64,000 nt of DNA, taken from positions 7,073,501-7,137,500 of the forward strand of contig CM075765.1 of the NCBI GenBank assembly GCA_037974665.1, read 5' to 3'. This DNA is from Ehretia macrophylla (Eukaryota > Streptophyta > Magnoliopsida > Boraginales > Ehretiaceae). Position numbers and translations under genes: made by a program. The notes under the pieces were generated by a model. The model made no database searches. It was not told where the DNA came from and saw only the letters and a list, made by a program, of their open reading frames with translations. Position 1 is the stretch's first letter; every line of letters begins with the position of its first letter. Shown here piece after piece: positions 1-12,208 of the stretch.

Positions 1-1300
1 TCCCTTTGAATTGGAATCATTAACTTTGGTTTGGAAGAGAAATAACTTGAATAACAAAGGGGTTTAGGTGCAATTTCAGTTGTCTCGCGCTTCTAAGACC
101 TTTGCATGACTTCTTGAATGTTTAAATGTGGTTTCAAGTTGGTTTGGAACTTTTGATGTAATTCTAATTATATCTTGTATATGCCCCTTTGTAAAATTGC
201 TTATTTGCTTGTATAAACTGCTTCTATTCTAACTGCATTGAGGTCAACCTACTTTGTTGATCCTCCTACGTGTTATTGCCTATATTATTAATATTAACTT
301 GCCATTGTAAAGTGCATTGCATAGTGGTTGCACAACCATAGTGAAAGGGGCGGATGTGTTGAATATCGGCTGGGCGGCAGAGGGCTTGCCGGTGGATATT
401 CAAACTCCGTGCCCTAGTCCCTCATTCGCCTGGTCCGGAGATTGCCAAGGGATGTTGGGTCGTAGGATTATTGGGGTACATCCGGAGTACACCCACTGGA
501 GTGTTTGGGGTTATGCCGGCTTATCGTGATCATGATCGTGGTTCGTGGATCGTGAATGAAGACCCAGGAGCTATCATTGTTTCTTGAATTGTTTAATTGC
601 TATTGTTGTTTAACTGTATTACCTGTTGCATTGCACGCCCCAAGACCTTATCCCTCACTGGACAACAATGGTTGCTCATACCTCGCTAACATGTTTCAGG
701 TGGCGCAGTTGGAGGAGTTGCATTAGTTGCTGTGTCTAGTTGCCTGAGGTGGACTATGTTCTTGTTGATGAGAGTAGGACTTGTTTTCTTTACTTTATGT
801 TCTATTTTGTAACCTAAGTGATATGTGTATATTATATAGTTTGCAAATTGAGGGATAGATGTTGTAGTGGTAGATTTAGAACCATGGCATGTAATAACTT
901 ATATTTCTGCTATTAGCTTCTTCGCATGCTTGGGAGTGAATGACTGGTTGTTTTCAATTTCTAAGAATACTTAAAAGCTATCATGGAGTGGCATGATAAG
1001 CGGTTTTGTGAAGAAGTTAAGTTATGAATGCATGCTTGTCTGTATCTAAACTGTTTGTATGTCTTAAGGCTCGGATGGCCTTAAAGCTAAGATCTTTAGT
1101 TATAAATGAATGTCTTATTATGTTGTGGCTTTATTGAGCGTTTACAGGTTTTCAGAATGTCCACGGTACAGGGGAGACTCTGTCCGTGTGTCGAGTTCGG
1201 ACTTAACCATTAGGAAAAATTTTGTGACTAGGCTTGGTATTGGGTTGAGAATAGCATGGTAATTAGAGCCTCCGGTCTCGTGAGGGATCGGGGCGTTACA
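1..1300 (+). mobile_element. Tekay/Del-like Ty3 LTR, 3' part (5' end outside window)
   Basis: Non-coding repeat ending in GGGGCGTTACA, a typical LTR 3' end (CA). The last 40 bases closely match, in reverse complement, the first bases at 47188, and a block around 420-500 (GGAGATTGCCAAGGGATG) is shared with 40140-40200, so this is one of three related LTRs in the window. A GCTCA...TTTCAGG core lies at 673-702. No primer-binding site follows 1300, so this is a solo LTR or the 3' LTR of an element to the left. The 70-codon reading frame at 317-529 lies in this LTR and is not considered a gene. The lineage is inferred from LTR style only. Confidence 0.6.
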
Positions 1301-1654
1301 TAAACAATTAATCAGACTAATGAGTTATTTGATTAGTATACAAATGAATGATTATAAATGAAAATAAACATTCATACTTTTGACATCTATTTCTAAATAT
1401 AGTAGTTAAATCCTTAAACTACTAGGATGTCCAGTGTCTTAATCCTACTCACAATATTCCACTAAAGAGATAGCCATGTTGCAGTTTTGATTAGGTTAAG
1501 TTACACTTATTTGAAATGCCACTAACTAGATAACAAACTATCCAATGACATTTTAATCACTGATTTATGTTTGGATTCCTCAGAGAAATGACAAGAATTT
1601 CGAAGGGAGGATACCATCCTTTAATGTCAAGTAATTAAACATTTTTCCATGAGA
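1301..1654. other. unassigned AT-rich spacer, left of solo LTR
   Basis: No reading frame, RNA gene or repeat boundary recognised. It is continuous with 4335 onward once the solo LTR at 1660-4329 is removed, so 1301-1654 and 4335-5545 are one pre-insertion sequence, possibly an old degenerate retrotransposon. Confidence 0.5.
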
Positions 1655-1659
1655 TTTTC

Positions 1660-4329
1660 TGTGAAATCCCAGATTTCACATTTGCATAGAATTGTGTGTT
1701 TTGCCTCGATTTACGTGTTTTGTCTCGATTTGCGTGATTTGACATGTTTATGTGTTATATGAGTTAGAATGTGCTAAATATGTGATTTATATTCCTAATA
1801 CATACTATGTGTGCATTCATGAAATTTTTATCAAAATCGGCATCAGAAATTTTATCGACGATTTTTACGAATAGTGTTTTGAACACTTGTCCGCTAAAAT
1901 TTTTACAGGGGTGTTTTAAACGTCTTAAAACCTAGTCCTCTATTATTAATAGATCCATGTTTGATAAAAATTGATTCTGAAACTGAATAGTAATTTAAAT
2001 AGACTTTTCGGTTTGATAAAAATTGATTCTGAAACTGAATAGTAATTTAAATAGACTTTTCGGGCGAAAAGTAGCATTTTTGAGCCAAATAGTAATTTCT
2101 TCTAAACCCGATTCTTGCATTGACTTTCGTTGACATAGTATATATTAATATAAATGTATTTATATGTGGTATTAAATTATTTTAGATTAATTGTGCATTC
2201 AAAAGCCATTTGAAAACAAATAATATGACTTTTCACCTTTTTTTGCAAAAATCGAGTTTTTAACTGAGTCGGGTGTAAGTCTATGCATGTGAAACTTGTT
2301 GTCAACTAAAAATATACTACTTAAAATAGTCTAAGTGTTGAATGCATGTTTGTGAGCAAAATAGTCTAGAAATACAATTAAAAGACTAGAAAATAATTAA
2401 AAGACTAAATAAACTAACTTTGACCTTTATTATTTTTGTTTACCTTGAGCTTATATCATCAACACACATTAAAACAAGCCAAAAACACCCCAAAAACACA
2501 CACAAAACCGTGAGTTCAAGGAGGAGGAAGAATAAGGCATTTTCAAGGCTTTTTAAAGTATTTTTCTCATAGATTTTGCAATTCAAGTCCAAATCACTTC
2601 ATTCAAAGCTTGATTTCACTTGTTGGGCATCCATTCTACATCTTTCTTGCATCAAAACACATCAAAGGTGAGAGAAAAATTCTAGATCTCAAATGTCATC
2701 TTTTATGTTTTTGCGTATAATTGAATTTTGAACTGTTAGAAAGTTGAATTGATGTTATATTATTGCTAAGTGCATGCTAAGGATCGTTTATATGCGTTTA
2801 TATAAGATTTTAACCGTTGTGGCATGAATTTTTATTTTCGGGTATTAAAAGTTGAGTTGTTGGCTATTTGTGGAATATTTTGAGTTGTAGTGGTTGGAAT
2901 CGATTGTCGTTGATTTGTAAAAGTTTGTTAAATACGGGGTAGTACCGTTGTAATGCCAAAATTTTGATTGTGATGTCGGTGTGAAAGTCCGAAAATTTCA
3001 GCCTAGGTGCATTGAGGTTTTAGGGTTGTTGGGCTTGATTTAGATGTATTTTGGTTGGTTTCCTAGGGGGATAATGTAGTTGATTGAGTGGGTGAGTGAT
3101 AGGAACTGGTTTGGAGTTGTTTGGATTAGTAGAATGTAAGTTATGATTATTAGAAGTTTAGGTTATCTTTCTTTAAAACGTTGATATATGTCTTTAGATG
3201 ATCGGGTGGTGTTTGAGTGATTGAATTGTGAGTTGTTGATGGTTAGATTAGGATTTGGTTGTGTGTCTAATGCATGTTAAGTTGGGTGGCCTACTTTGTC
3301 ATCTAACTTAGTTGTTTAGTTGTTAATTGATTAATTGATGTTATATTGTTGAAATGTTATTAATTGATTGATGATTAATTGATTATTGATTATTGATGAA
3401 CCGGGAGATAGTCAACGGAAAAGGTTGTCCTCCTGTGATTGAATGTTTATTATTATTGTTGAATCTTGATATGCGTGTGCCACCTCTCGGGCGGTATCGG
3501 GCCGTCGGGTTGAAAACAACATGGCTATCAGAGACTACCCTCATCTCGCATGGGCGGAGATGCCATAAAAGGCAGGGCTAGTGAGGTACCTCGGGTGTGT
3601 GTGTCATGGGGGTGATAAGAAGTTGGTTGAGATCGTGATGGCGTTTGGAGCTACACTAACTAGAGTATCCTTTATTGAATGCTCATTATAGTTCATGTGT
3701 TTATATTGATATTGATGTTTATTGTGTGTTTACTGCTTAAAGGATGATTTTCAAGAAGTATAGTAAATGCTGTTAGAGATCTATCAAATCCTCACTGGGT
3801 TTATTTTATATAAGCTCACTCGCAATTACTGCATGCATACAGGTGTTAACGATCCAGATTACGGATATGTGCCTCAGGAAGCTGAGAATGTGCTTTATGT
3901 GGACGAGTCTTGTGTGCTGGAGTCGTTGCCATGAATTTGTCTTAGTTGTTGTAATATGTTATATTGTATAGCTTACTCAATTATAAGACTTATGTGTATT
4001 GCTAATTTAGTAGTTTTGTTTTGGAGCATGATTAGATTACTAAGTTGGTTATAATCTATTTTGAAATGTATGTATAGCATATGTATTAAGTTGGAACAGA
4101 GGCGTATAACTATGAATAGATTGTTGAAGGAATGATTATTGTATAATATGGTTATGTTGTATGTTTTTAATTTAATTGAGGGTTGATTGTTGAATGTTTT
4201 GTGGAGTTGGTTGTATGATATTCTAAAGAGGTTGGTTTAGAGTCTCGGTGTCTTAATTACTGTCGTTATACTGCCAAAATTCCGTTGCATCCTGACTGAT
4301 TGTAAGAGGGGTCGAGTTGGGGCGTGGCA
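1660..4329 (+). mobile_element. Solo LTR, family L (copy A), with TSD TTTTC
   Basis: Starts TGTGAAATCCCAG and ends GGGGCGTGGCA. It is flanked by the identical 5-bp duplication TTTTC at 1655-1659 and 4330-4334, which proves a complete single-LTR insertion with no internal region. It is the same family as the LTRs at 9649-12191, 14708-17313 and 20089-23149: shared blocks include CAAAGGTGAGAGAAAAATTC, TGCCACCTCTCGG, TATAAGCTCACTC and the GTCGAGTTGGGGCGTG end. At 2670 bp it is longer than the 2543-bp copy B partly because of a 52-bp internal duplication. It is visibly more diverged than the array copies. Solo LTRs arise by recombination between the two LTRs of one element. No protein is encoded. 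Confidence 0.92.
1960..2063. repeat. 52-bp tandem duplication inside solo LTR A
   Basis: Two near-identical 52-bp units, 1960-2011 and 2012-2063, each beginning TTTGATAAAAATTGATTC. The other family-L LTRs carry a single copy, so the duplication is private to this copy. Confidence 0.9.
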
Positions 4330-4334
4330 TTTTC

Positions 4335-5545
4335 ACTTAGAATATTCTTGATTTGAGCCTACCGAAGGGCAACTAACTCCAATCAATATTCTATGAAGCG
4401 ATCTTTGACAAAACCCCCACCGAAATGGTGGTTACTCCTATCAACACTTTGGCTGAAAAACTCATTTTAATCTATCTTGCTAAATCTAAGTAAAGAGGCT
4501 ATCCTCTGAAGGGAATGCCCACACGAGGGTGAGCTTAAATAGCTCCCACTATTAGCATAGACCAAAATGAAAAGCCTTAAGATTCTTTCCAAAATCCTTC
4601 CCCTACTTGATATTTTGATTAGAAGGGTTTTTTTAATTATAACTATGTCTTTGCAATTAATCTTTAATTTTAAACCAAGCAAACTCAGTCCATAAACCCT
4701 TGATTATTGAAATATCCTTAAATTGCAATAGTTATCCACCTATTCGGGTTTAGGTAAGGCCACTTAGGATAATCTAGACTAACTAAAGTACTTTAGTTCA
4801 TACTAGTCATTTTAATCCTAAGTTATTTCATAATCTCTAGTTCTAATTGAACTAGTTCCAGATTATGAGTTTAATTAGTCTTTCCTATGTTTAATTAATT
4901 GGATTTAGCCATTTTTTAAATCCTAGTAGTTGGCCATGTTACTATATGTTGCAAAATCATATAATATATTCATAACATATGAATATAATAGCAATATGAA
5001 ATAAACATTCAGTAATCATGCATTGACACCAATTTTGATGGCTACCAGCTAATTTCATATTTTTACATTTGGCCCCAAATGTTATGGAATCACTCAATCA
5101 CCCTAGGGAGTCCAAAAGTTAGACTTAGACCCCAAATGTTTTCCAAAATAGCACAACCCCAAAACTTTGTCTAGTCGAGCCAATTTGCGAATTAGAGTCC
5201 TTCACCCATGAAGAAGCTTTACCACCACACACAATTACCTCTACCACCCTTAAAAGTGATGGATTGACACCATACATGAATAGCCAACAAAAATTCTAGA
5301 AAATCCACAAAACAGTCCGCCTACGTGCACGAATTCGCCTTTCTTGTATTTCGGTGCTTTGGTGATTGAATAAGAGAATTATATAGCTATTACATAATCT
5401 TCCTATGCTTCATTTAGAAGCTTACATTCAGATCTACGAATTAAAAATTTGTTACAAAGCATTGGATAAACCACTAATCATCAAACAAATACAACATAAC
5501 CCAAATCTGAAATTTTCGAACATGCATGCATAAACATACATTCTA
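4335..5545. other. unassigned AT-rich spacer between solo LTR A and the LINE
   Basis: No supported gene; the short frames here (for example 4467-4682 minus) have no recognisable protein features. Phrases such as CATTTGGCCCCAAATGTTATGG resemble decayed non-coding LTR sequence, but I cannot define ends. Confidence 0.4.
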
Positions 5546-5593
5546 GCCATCAAAAAGGGGTTTAATTGTGCCATCAAAAAGGGGTTTAATTGT
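5546..5593. repeat. 24-bp direct duplication beside the LINE 3' end
   Basis: Two copies of GCCATCAAAAAGGGG followed by TTTAATTGT, period 24, at 5546-5569 and 5570-5593. On the minus strand this yields the repeated peptide MAQLNPFL, a by-product and not a gene. It lies just downstream (LINE sense) of the element's 3' tail. Confidence 0.85.
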
Positions 5594-5640
5594 GCTAAAA
5601 AATAGATTTTATCATCCTTCAAACCAAACCAAACCAAACT

Positions 5641-7917
5641 GAGCCTTGTCCTACTAGGTGGGGTCGGCTATATGGATCATGCGACGCCATTCCTTCCGGT
5701 CGAGAGTCATCTCCTCTATAAGATCTATACACGCGAGATTCATCTAATTGTCTCCATCCAGGTAATCTTAGGTTTACTTCTACCCCTCTTCTAGTGTATT
5801 ATTTCTAAACATTCGCACTTTCTAACAAGAGCCTCAATAGGTCGTCTTCTTACGTGGCCAAACTATCTCAGACGATTTTCCCTTATCTTATCCTCAATTG
5901 GGGCCACTCCTACTCTTTCATGTATCACCTTGTTCCTAATCTTGTCCTTCCTAGTTTTGCCACACATCCATCTCAACATTCTCATCTCAGCCACCGACAT
6001 TTTATGAACATGTTGATATTTTACCACCCAACACTCCAAACCATATAACATAGCAGGCCTAATGGCTATCTTATAGAACTTCCCTTTTAGCTTAAATGAT
6101 ATTTTTCGATCACACAAGATTGCTGACGCATTTCTCCACTTCATTTATCCTGCTTTGATTCCATGATCAACGTCCGCATTAATCTCCCCATCTTCTTGAA
6201 CCATAAAGCCCAAGTATCTTAAACTCTTTTTTTCTTGTATTCTTTTTGAGTCTAATCTTACCTCTATCGCATTTATCGACTTATTTTTGCTAAACATACA
6301 TTCCATATATTCTATCTTTGATCTACTTAGCTTAAAACCCTTAAATTCTAAAGTATATCTCCATAATTCTAGCTTAGTATTTACACCTTCTCTAGACTCA
6401 TCGATCAAAATAATATCATCTGCAAATAACATGCACCACGGTACTGCATCTTGGATTTGACTAGTAAGTTCATCTATAACTAGTGTGAAAGGTATGGGCT
6501 CAAGGTATATCCTTGATGTAATCCTACTGTAATCAGGAAAAGACTAGACTCTCCTCTCCTCGTCCTTACACTAGTCATCGCTCTATCGTACATATCTTTT
6601 ATCACCTCAATGTATGCTACACACACCCTTTTTTTCTCCAACACCCTCCACAAAACTTCCCTAGGAACTCGGTCATATGCTTTCTCCAAGCCAATAAACA
6701 CCATGTGTAAGTCTTTCTGGTTCGATATTGTTCTATTAACCTCTTTAGCAAAAAGATAGCTTCCATTGTTAATCTTCCAAGCATAAAACCAAATTGATTT
6801 TCTGACACCCGTGTATTTCTCCTTATTCTTCTTTCAATCACTCTTTCCCAGAGTTTCATAGTATGACTCATTAATTTAATTCCTCGATAATTGGCACAAT
6901 TCTGGATATCTCCTTTATTTTTGTATATTGAAACTAAGGTGCTCTTCCGCCAGGCATCAGGCATCTTCTTGTTCCTCAAAATTACATTAAAAATCCTTGT
7001 TAACCACGTTATACTCTCAAAATTACCTCTTCTCGCCCTATCTGCCGATAAAATGTACGGTTTAACTCCTCTTCTGATCTTTCTAGTTGTCCCTAGTTTA
7101 TGTTACTATAATGACCCTCGTTAAAAAGCTTTTTTAAAAATAGTTTTTCCACTGTCCCTTTATCTCATCTTCTTTGACTAGTACATTATCATCTTTATCC
7201 TTAGCACATTTCACTTGACTTAGGTTCCTAGTTTTCCTTTCCCTAACTTTTGCAAGCTTAAATACCTCTTTTTCTCCTTCTTTTGTATCAAGTCACCTAT
7301 AAAGTTCCTCGTATGCTTTTGTTTTAGCCTCGTTAACTACCTTCTTTGCTTCCTTTTTAGCTACTTTGTATCTCTCCAAATTTTCATGATTACAATTTTT
7401 TTGACACGCTTTGTAACACTCTCTCTTGGCCTTAACTTTAGCTTGAACTTCGTTACTCCACTACCAAGCCTCCTTTTGGGTTGGTGCGACACCTATAGGT
7501 TATCCTAAAATATCATTTCCTACCTTTTTTATATATTTTGACATTTGTTCCCACATATCATTTGCGTTTCCACTCGTCCCCTATACGGATTCTTTCAAAG
7601 CTTTTGACTTAAAATTATTTGTTTATCTCCTTTTAGGTTCCACCATCTAATTCTCGAACACTTATAAACCCTCTTTTTCCTTGTCCCTTTTTTAACACTT
7701 ATGTCTAAAACTAGCAATCTATACTGGGTAGTTAAGCTCTCTCCTGGGATTACCTTACAATCCTTACAAACCAAGCAATATTTCTTCCTTGCCGGAAAGA
7801 AATCTATTTGTGCTCTTGAAAAACTATTCTTATATGTGACCAAGTGCTCATCTCTTTTCTTAAATAGGGTATTAGTACCAATTAGGTCATATGCTACTAA
7901 AAATTCTAGTACAACCT
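5641..7917 (-). mobile_element. RTE-type LINE (non-LTR retrotransposon), 5'-truncated and dead
   Basis: The 3' terminus (plus-strand start) reads GCCTTGTCCTACTAGGTGGG, the conserved 3' region of plant RTE LINEs. It is followed outward by an AAACC-type short tandem tail at 5621-5640, the terminal-repeat style of RTE elements rather than poly(A). Coding similarity runs on the minus strand from endonuclease (near 7900) to the RT C-terminal region (5863). The 5' end is cut exactly where the inverted family-L LTR begins (7918), so the start of the endonuclease is missing. No flanking duplication could be assigned. Confidence 0.85.
5863..7917 (-). pseudogene. LINE ORF2 remnant: endonuclease C-terminus, reverse transcriptase, C-terminal domain
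   Basis: In the intact element this protein nicks target DNA and reverse-transcribes the LINE RNA. Read right to left: 7917-7595 is the end of the APE-type endonuclease (KNSFSRAQIDFF, then CKVIPGESLTTQYRLLVLD). 6979-6617 is the start of RT (MPDAWRKSTLVSIYKNKGD, NCANYRGIKLMSHTMKLWE, ENQFGFM). 6704-6480 holds motif A and downstream ([15 protein letters not shown]). 6432-6145 opens with the catalytic box MLFADDIILID. 6144-5863 is the C-terminal segment (LYGLECWVVK, MLRWMCG). The pieces sit in different frames with stops between them. The motif A aspartate is replaced by glycine (usual IDLEKAYD, here IGLEKAYD), so it is catalytically dead even apart from the frameshifts. Confidence 0.85.
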
Positions 7918-9648
7918 TGTCACACCCCAACTCGACCCCACCTACGATCAGTTAGGACGCAACTGAATTTCGATAGTATAACGACAGTAACACGGATACC
8001 GGGGCTCTAAACCAACCCCTTTGTAACTTATACAATCAACTTCAAAGATCAACAACAACTCCACAAGTATTTCAACAACATACAACACAACCATTTTCAT
8101 ATATTAAACAACCATTCAGCAGTCCATTCATAAGTTATACGCCTCCGTTCCAACATCAATCCATAGGCTACAACATACATTTGCAAAATAGATTATAAAC
8201 TAGTCTAGCAATCTAATCATGTTCAAAAGAAAGATTATTAAACTAGTATTATATAAGTCTTTATCTTTAAATAAGTTATACAATACATTATACTACAAAA
8301 GCTAAGACAAACTCATGGATATGACTCCGGCACATAAGCCTCATCCACATAAGGTACATTCTCAGCTTCCTGAGGCACATACTTGTAATCTGGTTCAGTA
8401 ACACCTGATTGCAGCAAACGAATGAGAGTGAGCTTATATAAAACAAGTCCAGTGAGGAATTCGATAGATCTTTGAAAACATTTACTTTACCACTTTGGAA
8501 ATCATCCTATGAGCATCAACACGCAATTAACACTGATAACAATACAAGTATAGTAACAACGGTAAACACAAAATAAGGATACAATATACTTTGTTGATGA
8601 AGCTCCATACACCATTTCAATGCTCACCAACTCTTCCAAACCCAATGACACAATCCTGAGGTACCTTAACCTAGACCCACACCCTATGGCCTCTCTGTCC
8701 ATGCGAGATAGGGATTAGCCATGATAACTGTGCCTGCAACCCAGGATGCCTCCCGACATGACACAACATTATCACAACTCACAACAATGACTCTAACTCA
8801 ATTCGAGAAGTCAACAACGAGGGTTGCCTGACTTATAACAATAATCAACAATCAGTTAACAATATAACGCCCCGGATTAACCCAAACGCGCTACTAAGAA
8901 AGTAATGTCCGCTTTGGCTACACCCTGGATTAGTCCCGAGCAAACTCCTCATGGTTTTGCATCAACAATCAATTAAACAACATTTAAACAATCAACAACT
9001 ACACAATTCTAAATCAATTAAGCTAGATGACAAACTAGGTCATCCAACTCATCATGCATTTAAACAAACATTCAACCCCGACCCCTATCGATAACAATCC
9101 AAGAATCAACTACTCAAACACTACCTAAACAGCCAAAGACAATATTTCAACATTTTAAAGAAAGACTACACAAACTTCTAAAAGTCATAACTTACAATCT
9201 AGAAATCCAATAACCTCCAAACCACTTTCTATTACTCAACCACACATGCAACAACATTTACGCCATCGGAAACCAACCAAAAACCATCCAACACAAGTCC
9301 AACAACCCAATTTTGGCAATGCAACGAGGCTGAATTTTTCAAACTTTTGCTACGACATCCTAATCAAAAATTCGGCATTACAACATTACTACCCTATAAT
9401 TAACAAACTTTTAAAAGAAACAATCAATCAACTCCAACCACAACAGCTCCATTTGTTCATCAATAAGCCAATAACTCAACTTTAATACAAAAAATAAAAA
9501 TACATGCTACTACCGTTCAAAACTCATATAAACGCATGTAAATGATCCTTGGCATCTACTGAGAAATAATCTAAAGACAATTTAACATTTCATCAGATAA
9601 AAATTCCATTATATGAAAATGACACAAAATAGAATTTTAAGATCTAGT
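7918..9648 (-). mobile_element. Inverted family-L LTR (copy E), left part
   Basis: Begins TGTCACACCCCAACTCGACC, the reverse complement of the family-L LTR 3' end, and follows that LTR backwards to AGATCTAG at 9641-9648, where the array copy B starts. The missing continuation (reverse complement of ...CAAAGGTGAGAGAAAAATTC) resumes at 23150, right after the array. The array therefore inserted into this older copy and split it. No primer-binding-site complement lies to the left of 7918. No coding content. Confidence 0.88.
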
Positions 9649-12191
9649 GTGAAACCCCAGATTTCGTCTTTATGTGAAATTGCGTGTTTTGACCAATATA
9701 TATGTGGTTTGAATTAGAATGTGCTAACTATGTGATTTATATTCCTATTACATACTATGTGAGCATGCATGAAATTTTCATCAAAATCGGTATTGATAAT
9801 TTTATCATCGATTTTTGTGAATAGTGTTTTAAACGAACGTCTGCTAAAATTCTGACACGGGTTTTTAGGGTTTGAAAACCTAGTCTTTGGATATTAATAG
9901 ACCCATGTTTGATTAAAAAACAAGATTCTGAAACGGAATAGAAATTTAAATAGACTTTTCGAGCGAAAAGTAGCGTTTTTTAGCCAAATAGTGATTTCTT
10001 CTAAACCCGATTCTTGCGTTGACTTTAATTGACCTAGAATATATTAAATACAAATTGTATTTCATTTTAAATATTTCTAAAATGGCACCATTGAAAAATG
10101 CATTTAAAAGACATTTGAAAAATAAATAATATGACGTTTAATCGTCTTTTTCAAAAATAAGCGTTTTATTTCAACTGAATGTAAATATATGCGTAGGAAT
10201 ATTAGTGATCCTAAAAAATAGTCCTACTAAATATATAGTATAAGTTAGATGGTATTTTATTTACTTTTTTTTTGGCTAAAACAACTAAAAATAACTAAGT
10301 TTTTCAACTTTGACCAACTTATCTTGCATTGACCTTTGCTTATAACTATCAACACACACTAAAAATCAGCCAAAAATACCCCAAAAACACACACAATGCC
10401 GTGGCTCCTTGGAGGAGAAAGATGAAGGCATTTTCAAGGTTTTTCAAAGCATTTTTCTCATAGATTTTGCAATTCAAGTCCAAATCACTTCATTCAAAGC
10501 TTGATTTCGCTTGTTGGGCATCCATTCTACCTATTTCTAACCTTAGTTTACATCAAAGGTGAGAGAAAAATTCTAGATCTTGAAATGCAAGTTTTGTTCA
10601 ATTTAATATAATTACATTTTTATCTGATGAAATGTTAAACTGTTATTAGATTGTTGCTCGATAGATGCCAAGGATCGTTTATGTGCGTTTATATAAGTTT
10701 TGAATGGTAGTAGCATGTATTTCTATTTTTCAGGTATTAAAGTTGAGTTTTTGGGTTGTTGTTGAATAATTGTTGATGTAGTGGTTGGAATTGGTTGATT
10801 ATAGCTTCTAAAAGTTTGTTAATTATGGGGTATTAATGTTGTAATGCCGAAATTTTGATTGTGATGTTGTGGCAGAAGTCCGAAAATTTCAGCCTTAGTG
10901 TATTGTGAAATTAGGGTTGTTGGGCTTGTTTTAGATGGGTTATGGTTGGTTTCCGAGGAGACTAATGTAGATGCATGAATGGGTGAATGATAGATAGTGG
11001 TTTGGAGATCATTGGATTAGTAGATTGTAAGTTATGATTGTCAGAAGTTTGTGTGAACTTTCTTGAAATGTCAAAATATGGTCATTGGTTGTTTGGGTAG
11101 TGATTGAGTGGTTGAATCTTGGGTTATTGTTGGTTAGACTCGGGATTTGTTGTGTGGTTTAATACATGTTAAGTTGGGTGGCCTACTTTGTCATCTAACT
11201 TTGTTGTTAGTCGTTTATTTGATTAATAGTTGTTATGTTATTGAAATGATGTTAATTGATTGATTGGTGATGAGCCGGGAGATAGGCAACCTACTTTTGT
11301 TGTCCTCCTATGATACGAATGATTATTATTATTATTGCCATGAGTCTTGATATGTGTGTGCCACCTCTCGGAAAGCATCGGGCTGTTGGGTTAAAAATGA
11401 CATGACTATCATAGACTACCCTCAACTCGCATGGGCGGATGTGCCATGGAGGGAGGGGCTAGATGAGGTACCTCGTGTGTGTGTGTAATAAGGAGTTATA
11501 AGAAGATGGTTGAGATCGTGATAGCGTTTGAAGCTACACCAACTAGAGTATCCTTATTGATTGGTTATTATTGTTGTTGTACTTATATTGTTATTGATGT
11601 TCATTATGTGTTTACTGCTCAAAGGATGATTTCCAAGGGGTATAGTAAATGCTTTTAAAAGATCTATAGAATCCTCACTGGCTTGTTTTATATAAGCTCA
11701 CTCTCATTTGTTATCTGCATTCAGGTGTTACTAAGCCAAACTTTGTGTACGTTTGTCAAGAAGCTGAGTATGTGCCTTCTGTGAAAGAATCTTATGTGCC
11801 AGAGTCATATCCATGAGTGTAGTACAATGTATTGTATAACTTACTTAAAGATAAAGAATTATATAACTCTAGTTTAGTAGTCTTTCTTTTGAACATAATT
11901 AGATTGCTAGACTGGTTATAATCTATTTTGCAAATATATGATATGTCCTATGGTTGATGTTCGAATGGAGGTGTATAAGTTATGAATGAACTGATGAATG
12001 GATGTTTAATATATGGGAATGGTTGTGTTGTATGTTGTTGGTTTGGTTATGGAGTTGTTGATCTTTGGAGTTGGTTGTATGGAATTATGAGGGTTGGTTC
12101 AGAGCCCTGATGTCCGTGTTACTGTTGTTATACTGCCGAAATTCCGTTGCGTCTTGACTAATTGTAAGTGGGGTCGAGTTGGGGCGTGACA
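9649..12191 (+). mobile_element. Family-L LTR copy B (5' LTR of tandem array)
   Basis: 2543-bp LTR, TGTGAAACCCCAG...GGGGCGTGACA. Preceded by TCTAG (9644-9648), which pairs with TCTAA (23150-23154) after copy D as the target duplication of the whole array, one base changed. Followed by a primer-binding site at 12197-12208. Contains the LTR core TATAAGCTCACTC...GCATTCAGGTG (11690-11728). A TATATAAG at 11690 could be a TATA box, but no transcription start can be placed by eye. No protein encoded. Confidence 0.92.
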
Positions 12192-12196
12192 TTAAG

Positions 12197-12208
12197 TGGC
12201 ATTAAAGC
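12197..12208 (+). promoter_or_regulatory. Primer-binding site, initiator-Met-tRNA type (degenerate)
   Basis: TGGCATTAAAGC starts 5 bases after LTR B and matches 9 of 12 positions of the usual TGGTATCAGAGC. It marks where reverse transcription would start. Confidence 0.8.
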
